Shown: one piece after another, positions 32,812 to 41,059 of the stretch
How positions within the stretch are numbered: the stretch's first letter is position 1
How the letters are laid out: the number at the start of each line of letters is the position of its first letter
Assembly: GCA_049323835.1 (NCBI GenBank)
Contig: JBMOOJ010000076.1
Span: 1 to 64,000, forward strand
Length of the DNA: 64,000 nucleotides
Source of the DNA: SG-bin9 sp049323835
GTDB taxonomy: Bacteria; Pseudomonadota; Alphaproteobacteria; Rhizobiales; Xanthobacteraceae
Direction: 5' to 3'
Program-made: the position numbers and the translations under genes
Notes under the pieces: model-generated
Seen by the model: the letters and a program-made list of their open reading frames with translations, nothing else
What the model was told of the DNA's origin: nothing
The model's database searches: none

Positions 32812-33792
32812 TTATTCGTTCGGTTTGATACCGGCCGTCTCGACGACCTTCTTCCACTTCGCCGTCTCCTTGGCAATATGCGCCGCAAGCTCTTCCGAGC
32901 TCGATGCGATGACGCGGCCGGAGACGGTGGCGAACTGCTTCTGCACGGCGGGATCGGCCAGCACCTTGCGCAGATCGGCGGACAGTTTTGCAACGATTGG
33001 TGCGGGCACCTTCGATGACGTCAGAACCGCCCACCAGTTGCCCATGTCGTAGCCGGTGACGCCGCCTTCGGCGACCGTCGGCACGTCGGGCAGGGTATTG
33101 AGCCGCACGCTTGTCGTCACCGCGATGGCGCGTGCGGTGCCGGCGCTGACTTGCGGAAGCGCGGTCGATGCATTGTCGAACATCACGTCGATGCGGCCGC
33201 TGATGAGATCGGCCAGCGCGGGGCTGCTGCCGCGATAAGGCACATGCGCCATGTCGATGCCCGCCTGCTGCTTGAACAGTTCGGCCGCCAGATGCAGCGA
33301 CGAGCCGATGCCGGCTGATGCGTAGTTCAGGGGAGATGCCTTTGCCTTGGCGACGAGGTCCTTGATCGTTTTCACGTCCGACGATGCGGGCACGATGACG
33401 ATATTCGGCGTCTCCAGCGCCAGTGTCAGCGGCGCCAGATCCTTCTGCGGATCGTAAGGCATGGTCTTGTACAGGAACGGATTGACGGCGAGCGCCACCG
33501 CGCCCAGCACGAGCGTATGGCCGTCCGGCTCTGCCTTCGCGGCGGCGCTGATGCCGATGTTCGAGCCCGCGCCCGGCGTGTTCTCGACGACGATCGTCTT
33601 GCCGTAGAGCGCGCCCAGCTTGTCGGCGATGGTGCGGCCGATGATGTCGGCGGCGCCGCCCGCCGCGAACGGCACGATGAAGCGCATCGGCTTGGTCGGG
33701 AAATCCTGGGCGGCAACCGGCGTGCCGCTTACAAGGCAAAAGGCTGCCGCGCCGCAAGCGCCGAGCAGGTGACGGCGAGAAACCGAATGCAT
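32812..33792 (-). CDS. Tripartite tricarboxylate transporter (Bug) binding protein
   Basis: 326-aa periplasmic binding protein of the TctC/Bug family. The signal peptide (MHSVSRRHLLGACGAAAFCL) has a Tat-like SRRHLL and cleavage near AAQ. The Bug hallmark FPTKPMRFIVPFAAGGAADI and the later YASAGIGSSLHLAAELF are present. No TctA/TctB membrane genes are nearby, so it is an orphan, as most Bug proteins are. A GGGAG ribosome binding site supports the start. It is converged on by the small lipoprotein gene and lies beyond the VWA gene on the same strand. Confidence 0.88.
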   Translation of the reverse strand: MHSVSRRHLLGACGAAAFCLVSGTPVAAQDFPTKPMRFIVPFAAGGAADIIGRTIADKLGALYGKTIVVENTPGAGSNIGISAAAKAEPDGHTLVLGAVALAVNPFLYKTMPYDPQKDLAPLTLALETPNIVIVPASSDVKTIKDLVAKAKASPLNYASAGIGSSLHLAAELFKQQAGIDMAHVPYRGSSPALADLISGRIDVMFDNASTALPQVSAGTARAIAVTTSVRLNTLPDVPTVAEGGVTGYDMGNWWAVLTSSKVPAPIVAKLSADLRKVLADPAVQKQFATVSGRVIASSSEELAAHIAKETAKWKKVVETAGIKPNE

Positions 33793-33866
33793 GATTTCAT
33801 CTCCCTGACTATTCGGCCAAGGATGTCCGTCTGGACGGCAAATGCAATGCCGATTTCGGCAAGGTT

Positions 33867-35258
33867 CTACTGATACGCTGCAACAATGTCCGACACCGCG
33901 CGCTCGAGCTGCTTGGCGTTGGTGCATTGGCGCACGATGCTGCAGAACGGCGTGTAGCGCGGCATTTCGGAATCGCCCCAGCCCCACGCCATGCGGCCTT
34001 CCGGATTGAGCCAGACGAGGCGCTTCGAGCGCTCGCCAATGCGGCGCAGGATATCGGCGCGCGGATCGAGGTTGTTGGTACGGGCGTCGCCGAGCACGAT
34101 CACGGTCGTCTTCGGCGTGACGATGTCGAGCCAGCCCTTCTCGAAATCGGCAAGCGAACGACCGTAGTCCGACGAGCCGAAACCGGCCTTCGACATGATC
34201 TCGTTCATCGCCTCTTCGGGCGATCTGGTTTCGAGGATATCGCTGACCTCGACCAGGTGACCCGAGAAGGCGAACGAACGCACATCCGAGACGACTTCGT
34301 GCAGGCTGTGAATGAGCAGCAGGAAGAAGTCCGAGACTTTTGCGACCGAGCCCGAGACGTCGCACAGCGCGACGATACGCGGCTTGTCGCGATGCTTGCG
34401 CTTCCAGGTGGTGAGGAACGGCACGCCGCCCCACGCGGCGTTGCGCCGCAGCGTTCGGCGCACGTCGAGATGGCCGCGGCGCTGGCGTTTGCGCGGCTTG
34501 GAATATTTCTCGCGCAGCCGCCGCGCGATCATGCGGATCAGCGCCTGCATTTCCTTCACCTGTCGCGGATCGAGCCGCGCCATCGGTGCGTTGCGCAAGA
34601 TGTCGTTGCGCAGATTCTCCGATTCCTCGCGGCCGTAGAGCATCAATGCCTGCGACACGGCTTCGCGCACGGCGTCGCGCAAGCCCTCGGTTGCAGCCGC
34701 GAGACGCTCGGCATCGCCGGGACTGGATGCAGTCAGCGCGTCGAGGTCGTCGCGCAGGCGCTGCATGCCCATCAGGTCGAGGATGCGTGTGGAGAACAGC
34801 CCGCGCTGGGTGAAGTAACGAATGTCGGAGAGCGAGGCGGCGTTCGCCGCCTGCGCGATCGCGGCTGCGATGGCGTTGCGGTCCTGCGACATCAGCATCT
34901 GGGCGAGTGCCCCGAGTTCGGGTGCGCCTTCGCCGGGCGATGGTTCGCCGCCACCGGCTGAGTCCGAGGGCGAATTGTCATTCGCCGCCTTCTCCTGCTC
35001 GTCCGAATGATCCTCCGGTGCTTTCGGCGGCGATGTCGCGAGCTCGGGATGATCGAAGAACAGGTCGAAGCAATCGGCGAGCGACTGCTTTTCTTCGCGG
35101 CTTTTGGCGAGGGTCAGCAGCAGCGCGTCCTTGAGCAGGGTGCGATCGGAGAAGCCGACGTTCGCCACGGCGCGCATCGCGTCAATGCTCTCCGCCGGCG
35201 AGACGTGAACGCCGGCGCCGCGGGCCGCACGAAAGAACCGGTGCAGGTTCTCTCTCAT
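33867..35258 (-). CDS. VWA-domain protein of the CoxE/MoxR-partner type
   Basis: 463-aa cytosolic protein with a C-terminal von Willebrand A domain. The metal-ion adhesion site begins CDVSGSVAKVSDFFLLLIHS (DxSxS), with a later Asp in VIVLGDARTNN. The N-terminal half is helical with an acidic, low-complexity linker (about 85-115, PEDHSDEQEKAANDN). It is 6 bases downstream of a MoxR-type AAA ATPase, the standard partner. Such pairs act as chaperones that insert metals or assemble cofactor enzymes (CoxD/CoxE for molybdenum CO dehydrogenase, for example). No candidate client is adjacent here. Confidence 0.88.
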   Translation of the reverse strand: MRENLHRFFRAARGAGVHVSPAESIDAMRAVANVGFSDRTLLKDALLLTLAKSREEKQSLADCFDLFFDHPELATSPPKAPEDHSDEQEKAANDNSPSDSAGGGEPSPGEGAPELGALAQMLMSQDRNAIAAAIAQAANAASLSDIRYFTQRGLFSTRILDLMGMQRLRDDLDALTASSPGDAERLAAATEGLRDAVREAVSQALMLYGREESENLRNDILRNAPMARLDPRQVKEMQALIRMIARRLREKYSKPRKRQRRGHLDVRRTLRRNAAWGGVPFLTTWKRKHRDKPRIVALCDVSGSVAKVSDFFLLLIHSLHEVVSDVRSFAFSGHLVEVSDILETRSPEEAMNEIMSKAGFGSSDYGRSLADFEKGWLDIVTPKTTVIVLGDARTNNLDPRADILRRIGERSKRLVWLNPEGRMAWGWGDSEMPRYTPFCSIVRQCTNAKQLERAVSDIVAAYQ

Positions 35259-35264
35259 ATTCCT

Positions 35265-36212
35265 CTATCCAAACACGTTCTGCTTCTGCGCCTTGGCGAC
35301 GAAGGTTGTCACCTGCGGCAGCGCAACTTCGATGTCGGCTTCGTATTTCAGCAGCACGTTGAGCGTGTCCTTGACCGTCTGGTGGTCGAGTTCGCCCGCT
35401 TGCAGCAGCACCAGCACGCGCGCCCAGTCGATGGTCTCGGAGACCGACGGCAGCTTCTTCAGGTCGAGCGAACGAATCTCGTTGACGAAGCCGACGAGCT
35501 GGCGGCGCAAGGTCTGCGAGATGCCGGGCACGCGCGTTTCGACGATGCGCTCCTCGAGCTTCTGCTCGGGGAAGCCGATGTGCAGATGCAGGCAGCGGCG
35601 CTTCAGCGCGTCGCCCATGTCGCGTTCGCTGTTCGACGTCAGAATCACGGTCGGCGGCTTCACCGCGGCGATGGTGCCGAGCTCGGGAATGGTGACCTGG
35701 AAGTCGGACAGGATTTCGAGCAGGAGCGACTCAAATTCGGCATCCGACTTGTCGATTTCGTCGATCAGGAGCACGCAGCCCTTGTCCTGTTCCAGCGCTT
35801 GCAGGAGCGGACGGGGCTCGACGAATTCCTTCGAGAAGAACACGTCGCCGAAGTTGTGCAGCTTGCCGAGCGCCTGCGGCAGCGTTTCGGCGTGGCCGAG
35901 CACTTCGCCGAGCTTGTCCTTGAGAATCTGCGTGTAGAGAAGCTGCTTGGCGTACTTCCACTCGTACAGCGCCTTGGCTTCGTCGAGCCCCTCGTAGCAC
36001 TGCATGCGGATCAGCTTGACGCCGCGCCAGGCGGCAATCGCCTTCGCCAGCTCGGTCTTGCCGACGCCCGCCGGGCCTTCGACCAGGATGGGCTTCTCGA
36101 TGCGCTCGGCGAGATAGACCGCGGTCGCGATCTGCCGGTTGGCGATATAGCCCGCCGAGGCGAGCCCGCTTTCGACCGCCTCGATCGAGGCCGCCGGCCG
36201 ATGTTCAGTCAC
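35265..36212 (-). CDS. MoxR-family AAA ATPase
   Basis: About 315-aa AAA+ ATPase of the MoxR/CoxD kind. Walker A is GPAGVGKTE, Walker B is CVLLIDEIDK and sensor 1 is VILTSNSER. The GTG at 36212 is chosen because AAGGA lies about 9 bases upstream and the resulting N-terminus (VTEHRPAASIEAVE) is the usual length; ATG at 36263 or 36281 would add 17 to 23 residues. It is co-transcribed with the VWA gene. The pair probably remodels or activates a metalloenzyme made elsewhere in the genome. Confidence 0.88.
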   Translation of the reverse strand: MTEHRPAASIEAVESGLASAGYIANRQIATAVYLAERIEKPILVEGPAGVGKTELAKAIAAWRGVKLIRMQCYEGLDEAKALYEWKYAKQLLYTQILKDKLGEVLGHAETLPQALGKLHNFGDVFFSKEFVEPRPLLQALEQDKGCVLLIDEIDKSDAEFESLLLEILSDFQVTIPELGTIAAVKPPTVILTSNSERDMGDALKRRCLHLHIGFPEQKLEERIVETRVPGISQTLRRQLVGFVNEIRSLDLKKLPSVSETIDWARVLVLLQAGELDHQTVKDTLNVLLKYEADIEVALPQVTTFVAKAQKQNVFG

Positions 36213-36349
36213 CGTCGTTGATCCTTGAATAGTGTGCGTTTCCTGACAGGAGGATAGCACCATTCGCTGCGCCGCGGGCAATGCGAACGGCGCGGCCCGG
36301 CCCCGTGCCGCCCGCGCCGCTATTCCGCTGTGCGGACCTGTTCCGGCCG

Positions 36350-37351
36350 CTATTGCGGATTGATGCCGGCGGCCCTGATCACCGGCAGAAGCCGCGCCTC
36401 TTCCTTGTCGCGGTAGGCGGTGATCTCGGCGCTCGACGTCGGCCAGGTGGTCGCGCCAAGATCGACGAACTTCTGTTTCACGACCGGATCATTCAGCGCC
36501 TTCATCGACAACTCGTTGATGCGTGCGACAAGGTCGGCCGGCATGTTGGCCGGCCCGCACAGCGCCGTCCATGACGCGAGCTCGAAACCGGGCAGCAGCT
36601 CGTGGAATGACGGCACGTCCGGCAGCGCGGGGCTACGCTCCCTGGTCGTGACCGCGATGGCCTTGATCTCGCCGGCGCGGACGCCGGGAAGGGAGCCCGG
36701 CAGGTTGTCGAACAGCATGGGCACGCGGCCGGCGAGAAGGTCGATCATCGCCGGATTGCCGCCCTTGTAGGGGATATGCTGGAGGTCGAGGCCCGCCATG
36801 CTCTTCATCATCTCGCCCGAGAGATGCAGCGTCGTGCCGATGCCGGCCGATGCGTAGGCGTGCTTGCCCGGCTCCTTCTTCAGCAGCGCCAGCATCTCCT
36901 TCGCATCCTTCACCGGGAAGTCCTTGTTGGCGACGAGGATGTTCGGCAACTGCCAGAGGCCGGTGATGAAGGTGAAGTCGGCGCCCGCCCTGAACGGCAG
37001 TTTGGCGTAGGTGCCGACACCGATCACGTTGCTGGCGATCGAGCCCATGCCGAGCGTGGTGCCGTCGGGTTGGGCCTTGGCGATCGCATCGGTGCCGATC
37101 ACGCCACCGGCGCCGGGACGGTTTTCAACGACGAACTGCTGTCCGGTGATTTCGGCCATCTTCTGGCAGAACAGCCGCGACAGTGTGTCGGTCGCGCCGC
37201 CTGCCGGGAAGCCGAGCATGTAGCGCACCGGCCGCACCGGCCACGTGGATGCCTGCGCGCGGGCGGCATGCGGGGTCGCGAGCGGTGCTGCAAGCGTTGC
37301 GCCGAGCAGCACGAGCGTGCGGCGGCGGCTGATCTTTGTTGGGGGAGCCAT
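36350..37351 (-). CDS. Tripartite tricarboxylate transporter (Bug) binding protein
   Basis: 333-aa TctC/Bug-family periplasmic binding protein. The signal region MAPPTKISRRRTLVLLGATL contains a twin-arginine motif and ends near ARAQ. The hallmark WPVRPVRYMLGFPAGGATDT and later YASAGIGTTLHLSGEMM match the 32812 gene, but the sequences clearly differ, so they are separate paralogs rather than a recent duplication. No permease genes are adjacent. The upstream in-frame ATG at 37435 would add an unlikely leader. Confidence 0.87.
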   Translation of the reverse strand: MAPPTKISRRRTLVLLGATLAAPLATPHAARAQASTWPVRPVRYMLGFPAGGATDTLSRLFCQKMAEITGQQFVVENRPGAGGVIGTDAIAKAQPDGTTLGMGSIASNVIGVGTYAKLPFRAGADFTFITGLWQLPNILVANKDFPVKDAKEMLALLKKEPGKHAYASAGIGTTLHLSGEMMKSMAGLDLQHIPYKGGNPAMIDLLAGRVPMLFDNLPGSLPGVRAGEIKAIAVTTRERSPALPDVPSFHELLPGFELASWTALCGPANMPADLVARINELSMKALNDPVVKQKFVDLGATTWPTSSAEITAYRDKEEARLLPVIRAAGINPQ

Positions 37352-37624
37352 GGTTGTTTCCTCTGTTTTTCTGGTCCGCCCCGAGAGCCTTAAGAGCCCG
37401 CCGTGAAATGTCTTGAAGAAAATCGGCAGGCGCATGCGGCTGCGGCCGATGCCCGCAGATATCGCGGCATGGAGAATGCGGCACGGATTTTCGGCCGTTG
37501 CAGGAGAGATTCGGTTAACCGCGCATGCTGATTTTGCCTGGGCGGCGACGGCGGCCTTGAGGGTCGGTTATCCATTCCGATGCTACCGGTAGCGGACAAG
37601 AAAAAGAACTGGGGGAGCGTCTAA

Positions 37625-37732
37625 ATGAGTGCCATCAACTTCATGACCCTGGCGACGGTGGTCGCCGGAATGCTTGCCATCATGGCGCCGAGCGTCGAGC
37701 GCGCGCGGATGAAGCGCAGCCGTCCGCGCTGA
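37625..37732 (+). CDS. Possible 35-aa membrane peptide
   Basis: A short frame starting MSAINFMTLATVVAGMLAIM and ending in an Arg/Lys-rich tail, with a strong GGGGGAG site 7 bases before the ATG. One transmembrane helix covers about residues 5-21. The clear ribosome binding site and the positive-inside tail support translation. It lies in an otherwise gene-free stretch: 37352-37624 carries a palindrome GCTACCGGTAGC at 37582-37593, and 37733-38028 shows no credible gene. Confidence 0.5.
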   Translation: MSAINFMTLATVVAGMLAIMAPSVERARMKRSRPR

Positions 37733-38028
37733 GCGGATTTACTTTCGCGCGGCAGGGCTCGCGAAACATCCTGAATCTCAAATTAACATGTTCATCACCG
37801 GCCCCGGACCGCTCCTGGGCACGGTGATGCGGTGCGCTGCTTTCCTCCTGCGCCGCAAGGGTTTTCGGGATTTCCGCGGAGCGGGAGAAGCAGGCCTCGC
37901 CGGGTAACGGATCGATAACGATGTATGTGGTTTGCGGGACTTAACCCGATTTCGTTATCAATCTTTACGGCTATTTCCTGCATGGCTTCATCAACCAGAT
38001 ACCTCAACGTGAAGCCAAGACTTTCGCC

Positions 38029-40437
38029 ATGCTGAAAATATACAACTGCATCGTCGGCGCCCATGATCTCAGGCTGGTCGTCCTGGCGGCGGCTGTTTGC
38101 GCGCTTTCGTCGTTTGCTGCGATCAGCCTGTTGCGCCACGCCCGCACCGCCGATATCAAAATGCGCCGCATCTGGCTTGCGGTCGCCGCACTGACGATCG
38201 GCTTCGGCATCTGGGCGACCCACTTCATCGCGATGCTTGCGTTCACGCCGGGCGTGCCGAGCGGCTACAATGTCGCGCTGACCGCTCTCTCCCTGGTCGC
38301 TGCGATCCTGCTGACGGGCACCGGGCTCGCTGCTTCGCTCGAATCGTCCTCGCGGATTGCTCCATGGTTCGGTGGCGCCGTCGTCGCCGGCGGCATTGCA
38401 GCGATGCATTACACCGGCATGGCTGCCTTCGATGTCGCGGGCATCATTCTTTGGGATTCGGCTCTGGTCGCGGCTTCCATCATGCTCGGTGCGCTGTTCG
38501 GCGCGCTGGCCCTGCCGGCAGGGCTGCATGGCGACGACAACAAGTGGAAGGCCGCCGGGGCGGCTCTGCTGACGCTGGCGATCTGCAGCCATCATTTCAC
38601 GGCGATGGGCGCCGTTTCGATCATTCCCGATCCGCTCGTCACCGTGCCGCAGTCAGCCATTCCGCCGGTTTACCTCGCGCTTGCCGTCGGTATCGCGAGC
38701 TTCGTGATCCTGCTCCTGACATTCGCCGGGCTTGCGCTCGATCTGCGTGAACGCCGCCGCTACGAAGCGGAAGCGGACCGGATGCGCGGCCTCGCCAACG
38801 CGGCGGTCGAGGGCCTTCTGGTCAGCAGCGAAGGAACCATCGTCACGGTCAACGACAGCTTCGCTGCGATGGCCGGCTGGCAGGCCAGCCGCCTGACCGG
38901 GCGTGCACTCTCTGAATGCTTTCCCGACGGCGCGGCGATGACGCGCCTTTCGGCGGCGCTCAACAAGCCGATCGAGTCGACGCTTCGCCGCCGCGACGGC
39001 GGCATGGTTCCGGTCGAATTGATCATGCGTAGGATCGATTTCGCCGGCGCCCTGAACGACGTATTCGCGGTGCGCGATCTCAGCGCGCGCAAGCGCAACG
39101 AACAGCACATCCGCTTCCTCGCGCATCATGATTCGCTCACCGGATTGCCGAACCGCGCGCAGTTCAACGAGCGGCTGGAGCAGGCGATTGCGGATGCGGA
39201 CAAGATCGCCGGCCGCAAGCTCGCGGTGCTCTGCCTCGATCTCGACCGCTTCAAGGAGGTCAACGACCTGTTCGGCCATGCCGCCGGCGACTCGGTGCTG
39301 CGCACCGTATCGACGCGCGTCAGCGAGGTGCTGGACGACAGCCAGATGCTCGCGCGCCTCGGCGGCGACGAGTTCGCCATCCTCATGCGGGATGTGAGCA
39401 GCCCGGCCGCCGCCGGCGATCTCGCCGACAAGGTGCTGACCGCGCTGCGCGCCAGAGACGGCGATGACCAGCACGACCGGATTTCCAGCAGCATCGGCAT
39501 CGCAATCTATCCGGATGACGCCTCTGATTCTGAAACCTTGCTCAATCATGCCGACACCGCGCTCTATCGCGCCAAGTCGGATGGCCGCGACATGTATTGC
39601 TTCTTCGAAGCGAAGATGGGTGCCGCGGTGCGCGAGCGGCGGATGCTCGAACACGATCTGCGGCACGCAGCTTCGCGCGGCGAACTGCATCTCGCCTATC
39701 AGCCGCAGCAGGATGTGGTGACCGGAGCCGTCACCGGCTTCGAAGCATTGCTGCGCTGGCGGCATCCGGTGCGCGGCGACGTCTCGCCGGGCGTCTTCAT
39801 TCCGATCGCGGAAGAATCCGGATCGATCATGGAAATCGGCACCTGGGTGCTCGAAGAGGCGTGCCGCGAGGCGGCGACCTGGAGCGCACCGCTCGTGATT
39901 GCCGTCAATGTGTCGACGGTGCAGCTCTACAACGCCGACTTCGTGCAGGAGTTGCACGAGATTCTGCTGCGTACCGGGCTTCCGCCGTCGCGGCTCGAAA
40001 TCGAAATCACCGAAACGGCGCTGGTGCGCGACTTCAACCGCGCGCTGATGACGCTGCGCCGTGTCAAGGCGCTCGGCATCCAGATCGCGATGGACGATTT
40101 CGGCACCGGCTATTCGTCGCTGTCGAACCTGCGCGCATTCCCGTTCGACAAGATCAAGATCGACGGCTCGTTCATCAAGGCGGTCGACAACAACGCGCAG
40201 GCGGCGACGATCGTCCGCGCGGTACTTGGCCTCGGCCGCGGTCTCGCGCTGCCGGTGCTCGCCGAAGGCGTCGAGACCGTCAAGGAGCTCGAATTCCTGC
40301 GCAACGAGTCCTGCGATCAGGTGCAGGGCTATTACGTCGGCCGGCCGGCGGCGATCGGCAAGTTCCGCGAGATTACGTCCGGGGCTGCGACCGAACTGGT
40401 GCCCGCTGATCTCGAGAAGGCCCGGCAGTCGGCTTGA
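38029..40437 (+). CDS. MHYT-PAS-GGDEF-EAL cyclic-di-GMP protein
   Basis: 802-aa membrane sensor with both cyclic-di-GMP domains. Residues about 1-215 are an MHYT sensor: seven membrane helices with HFIAMLAF, MHYTGMAAF and HHFTAMGAV, which are thought to bind copper or gases. A PAS domain follows (about 245-350), then the GGDEF domain with an intact LGGDEF site (about 444-449), then EAL with an intact GFEALLRW site (about 570). Both catalytic motifs look active, so net activity cannot be predicted. The last 65 bases overlap the convergent MarR gene. Its own promoter region (37733-38028) shows no clear operator. Confidence 0.93.
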   Translation: MLKIYNCIVGAHDLRLVVLAAAVCALSSFAAISLLRHARTADIKMRRIWLAVAALTIGFGIWATHFIAMLAFTPGVPSGYNVALTALSLVAAILLTGTGLAASLESSSRIAPWFGGAVVAGGIAAMHYTGMAAFDVAGIILWDSALVAASIMLGALFGALALPAGLHGDDNKWKAAGAALLTLAICSHHFTAMGAVSIIPDPLVTVPQSAIPPVYLALAVGIASFVILLLTFAGLALDLRERRRYEAEADRMRGLANAAVEGLLVSSEGTIVTVNDSFAAMAGWQASRLTGRALSECFPDGAAMTRLSAALNKPIESTLRRRDGGMVPVELIMRRIDFAGALNDVFAVRDLSARKRNEQHIRFLAHHDSLTGLPNRAQFNERLEQAIADADKIAGRKLAVLCLDLDRFKEVNDLFGHAAGDSVLRTVSTRVSEVLDDSQMLARLGGDEFAILMRDVSSPAAAGDLADKVLTALRARDGDDQHDRISSSIGIAIYPDDASDSETLLNHADTALYRAKSDGRDMYCFFEAKMGAAVRERRMLEHDLRHAASRGELHLAYQPQQDVVTGAVTGFEALLRWRHPVRGDVSPGVFIPIAEESGSIMEIGTWVLEEACREAATWSAPLVIAVNVSTVQLYNADFVQELHEILLRTGLPPSRLEIEITETALVRDFNRALMTLRRVKALGIQIAMDDFGTGYSSLSNLRAFPFDKIKIDGSFIKAVDNNAQAATIVRAVLGLGRGLALPVLAEGVETVKELEFLRNESCDQVQGYYVGRPAAIGKFREITSGAATELVPADLEKARQSA

Positions 40438-40900
40438 CGCCGGCTGCGGGAATATCTTCCGCCGGGAGCGAGAGTCCCGCCTCGATCTTGCCAAGCAGCC
40501 GCTCGAACTGCTGACGCTCCGCTGACGTCAGGCAATCGAGGATCTCCGCTTCACGCTGCAACAACCGCGGGATGAGGCTCTGATAGAGCTTTCGTCCGTC
40601 GCGGGTCAGCCGCAAGCCGTACTCGCGGCGATCTTCCGCATTCTCCAGCCGTTCCACGATCCCGCGTTCGATCAGTGATGTCACCGCGCGGCTGATCGTC
40701 GATTTGTGCGTGTGCGTGCTCTCGGAGACGGATTGCGCCGTCGACGGCCTGTCACGGTAGCCGAGCGTCGCGATCACCCGCCATTCCGGAATCTCGAGGC
40801 CGTAGCGGTCGCGGTACTCGACCGACAATGCGGAACTGATCTCGGCGGCGAGCCGGTTCATGCGGAACGGCACGAACCGGAAAAGATCGAGCGTTTTCAT
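40373..40900 (-). CDS. MarR-family transcriptional regulator
   Basis: 175-aa winged-helix repressor. The DNA-binding core is about residues 30-100: PEWRVIATLGYRDRPSTAQS, recognition helix KSTISRAVTSLIERGIVERL, and wing AEDRREYGLRLTRDGRKLYQ. A ribosome-binding purine tract precedes the ATG at 40900. It is divergent from the FAD monooxygenase/hmgA cluster, and a good palindromic operator (40981-41002) lies between them, so it very likely represses that cluster until an aromatic acid or CoA ligand is present. Its 3' end overlaps the preceding GGDEF-EAL gene by 65 bases. Confidence 0.88.
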   Translation of the reverse strand: MKTLDLFRFVPFRMNRLAAEISSALSVEYRDRYGLEIPEWRVIATLGYRDRPSTAQSVSESTHTHKSTISRAVTSLIERGIVERLENAEDRREYGLRLTRDGRKLYQSLIPRLLQREAEILDCLTSAERQQFERLLGKIEAGLSLPAEDIPAAGVKPTAGPSRDQRAPVRSQPRT

Positions 40901-40980
40901 CAATCCGTTCCCCAGGACCTGACCGCTGAACCGGACCACAAGGCCGGACTGGCCGTTGACCGGCTGGGTGAGGGTGCTAA

Positions 40981-41002
40981 GATAGTTGCACGTGAGACTA
41001 TC
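40981..41002. promoter_or_regulatory. MarR-type operator
   Basis: Inverted repeat GATAGT (40981-40986) and ACTATC (40997-41002) with an inner CACGTG palindrome at the centre, 22 bases in all. It resembles ATAGTTGCA-type sites bound by MarR repressors of aromatic catabolism and lies midway between the MarR gene (starts 40900) and the FAD monooxygenase gene (starts 41060). Confidence 0.7.
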
Positions 41003-41059
41003 AGACGTTTGCCGCCAAGGCAATTTCGGCCGGGAAACGGACTCGGGCAGCAGGCAGGT

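Noticed and set aside
38653..40494. A 613-codon minus-strand frame opposite the GGDEF-EAL gene
   Set aside because: Shadow of an intact, motif-rich gene on the other strand.
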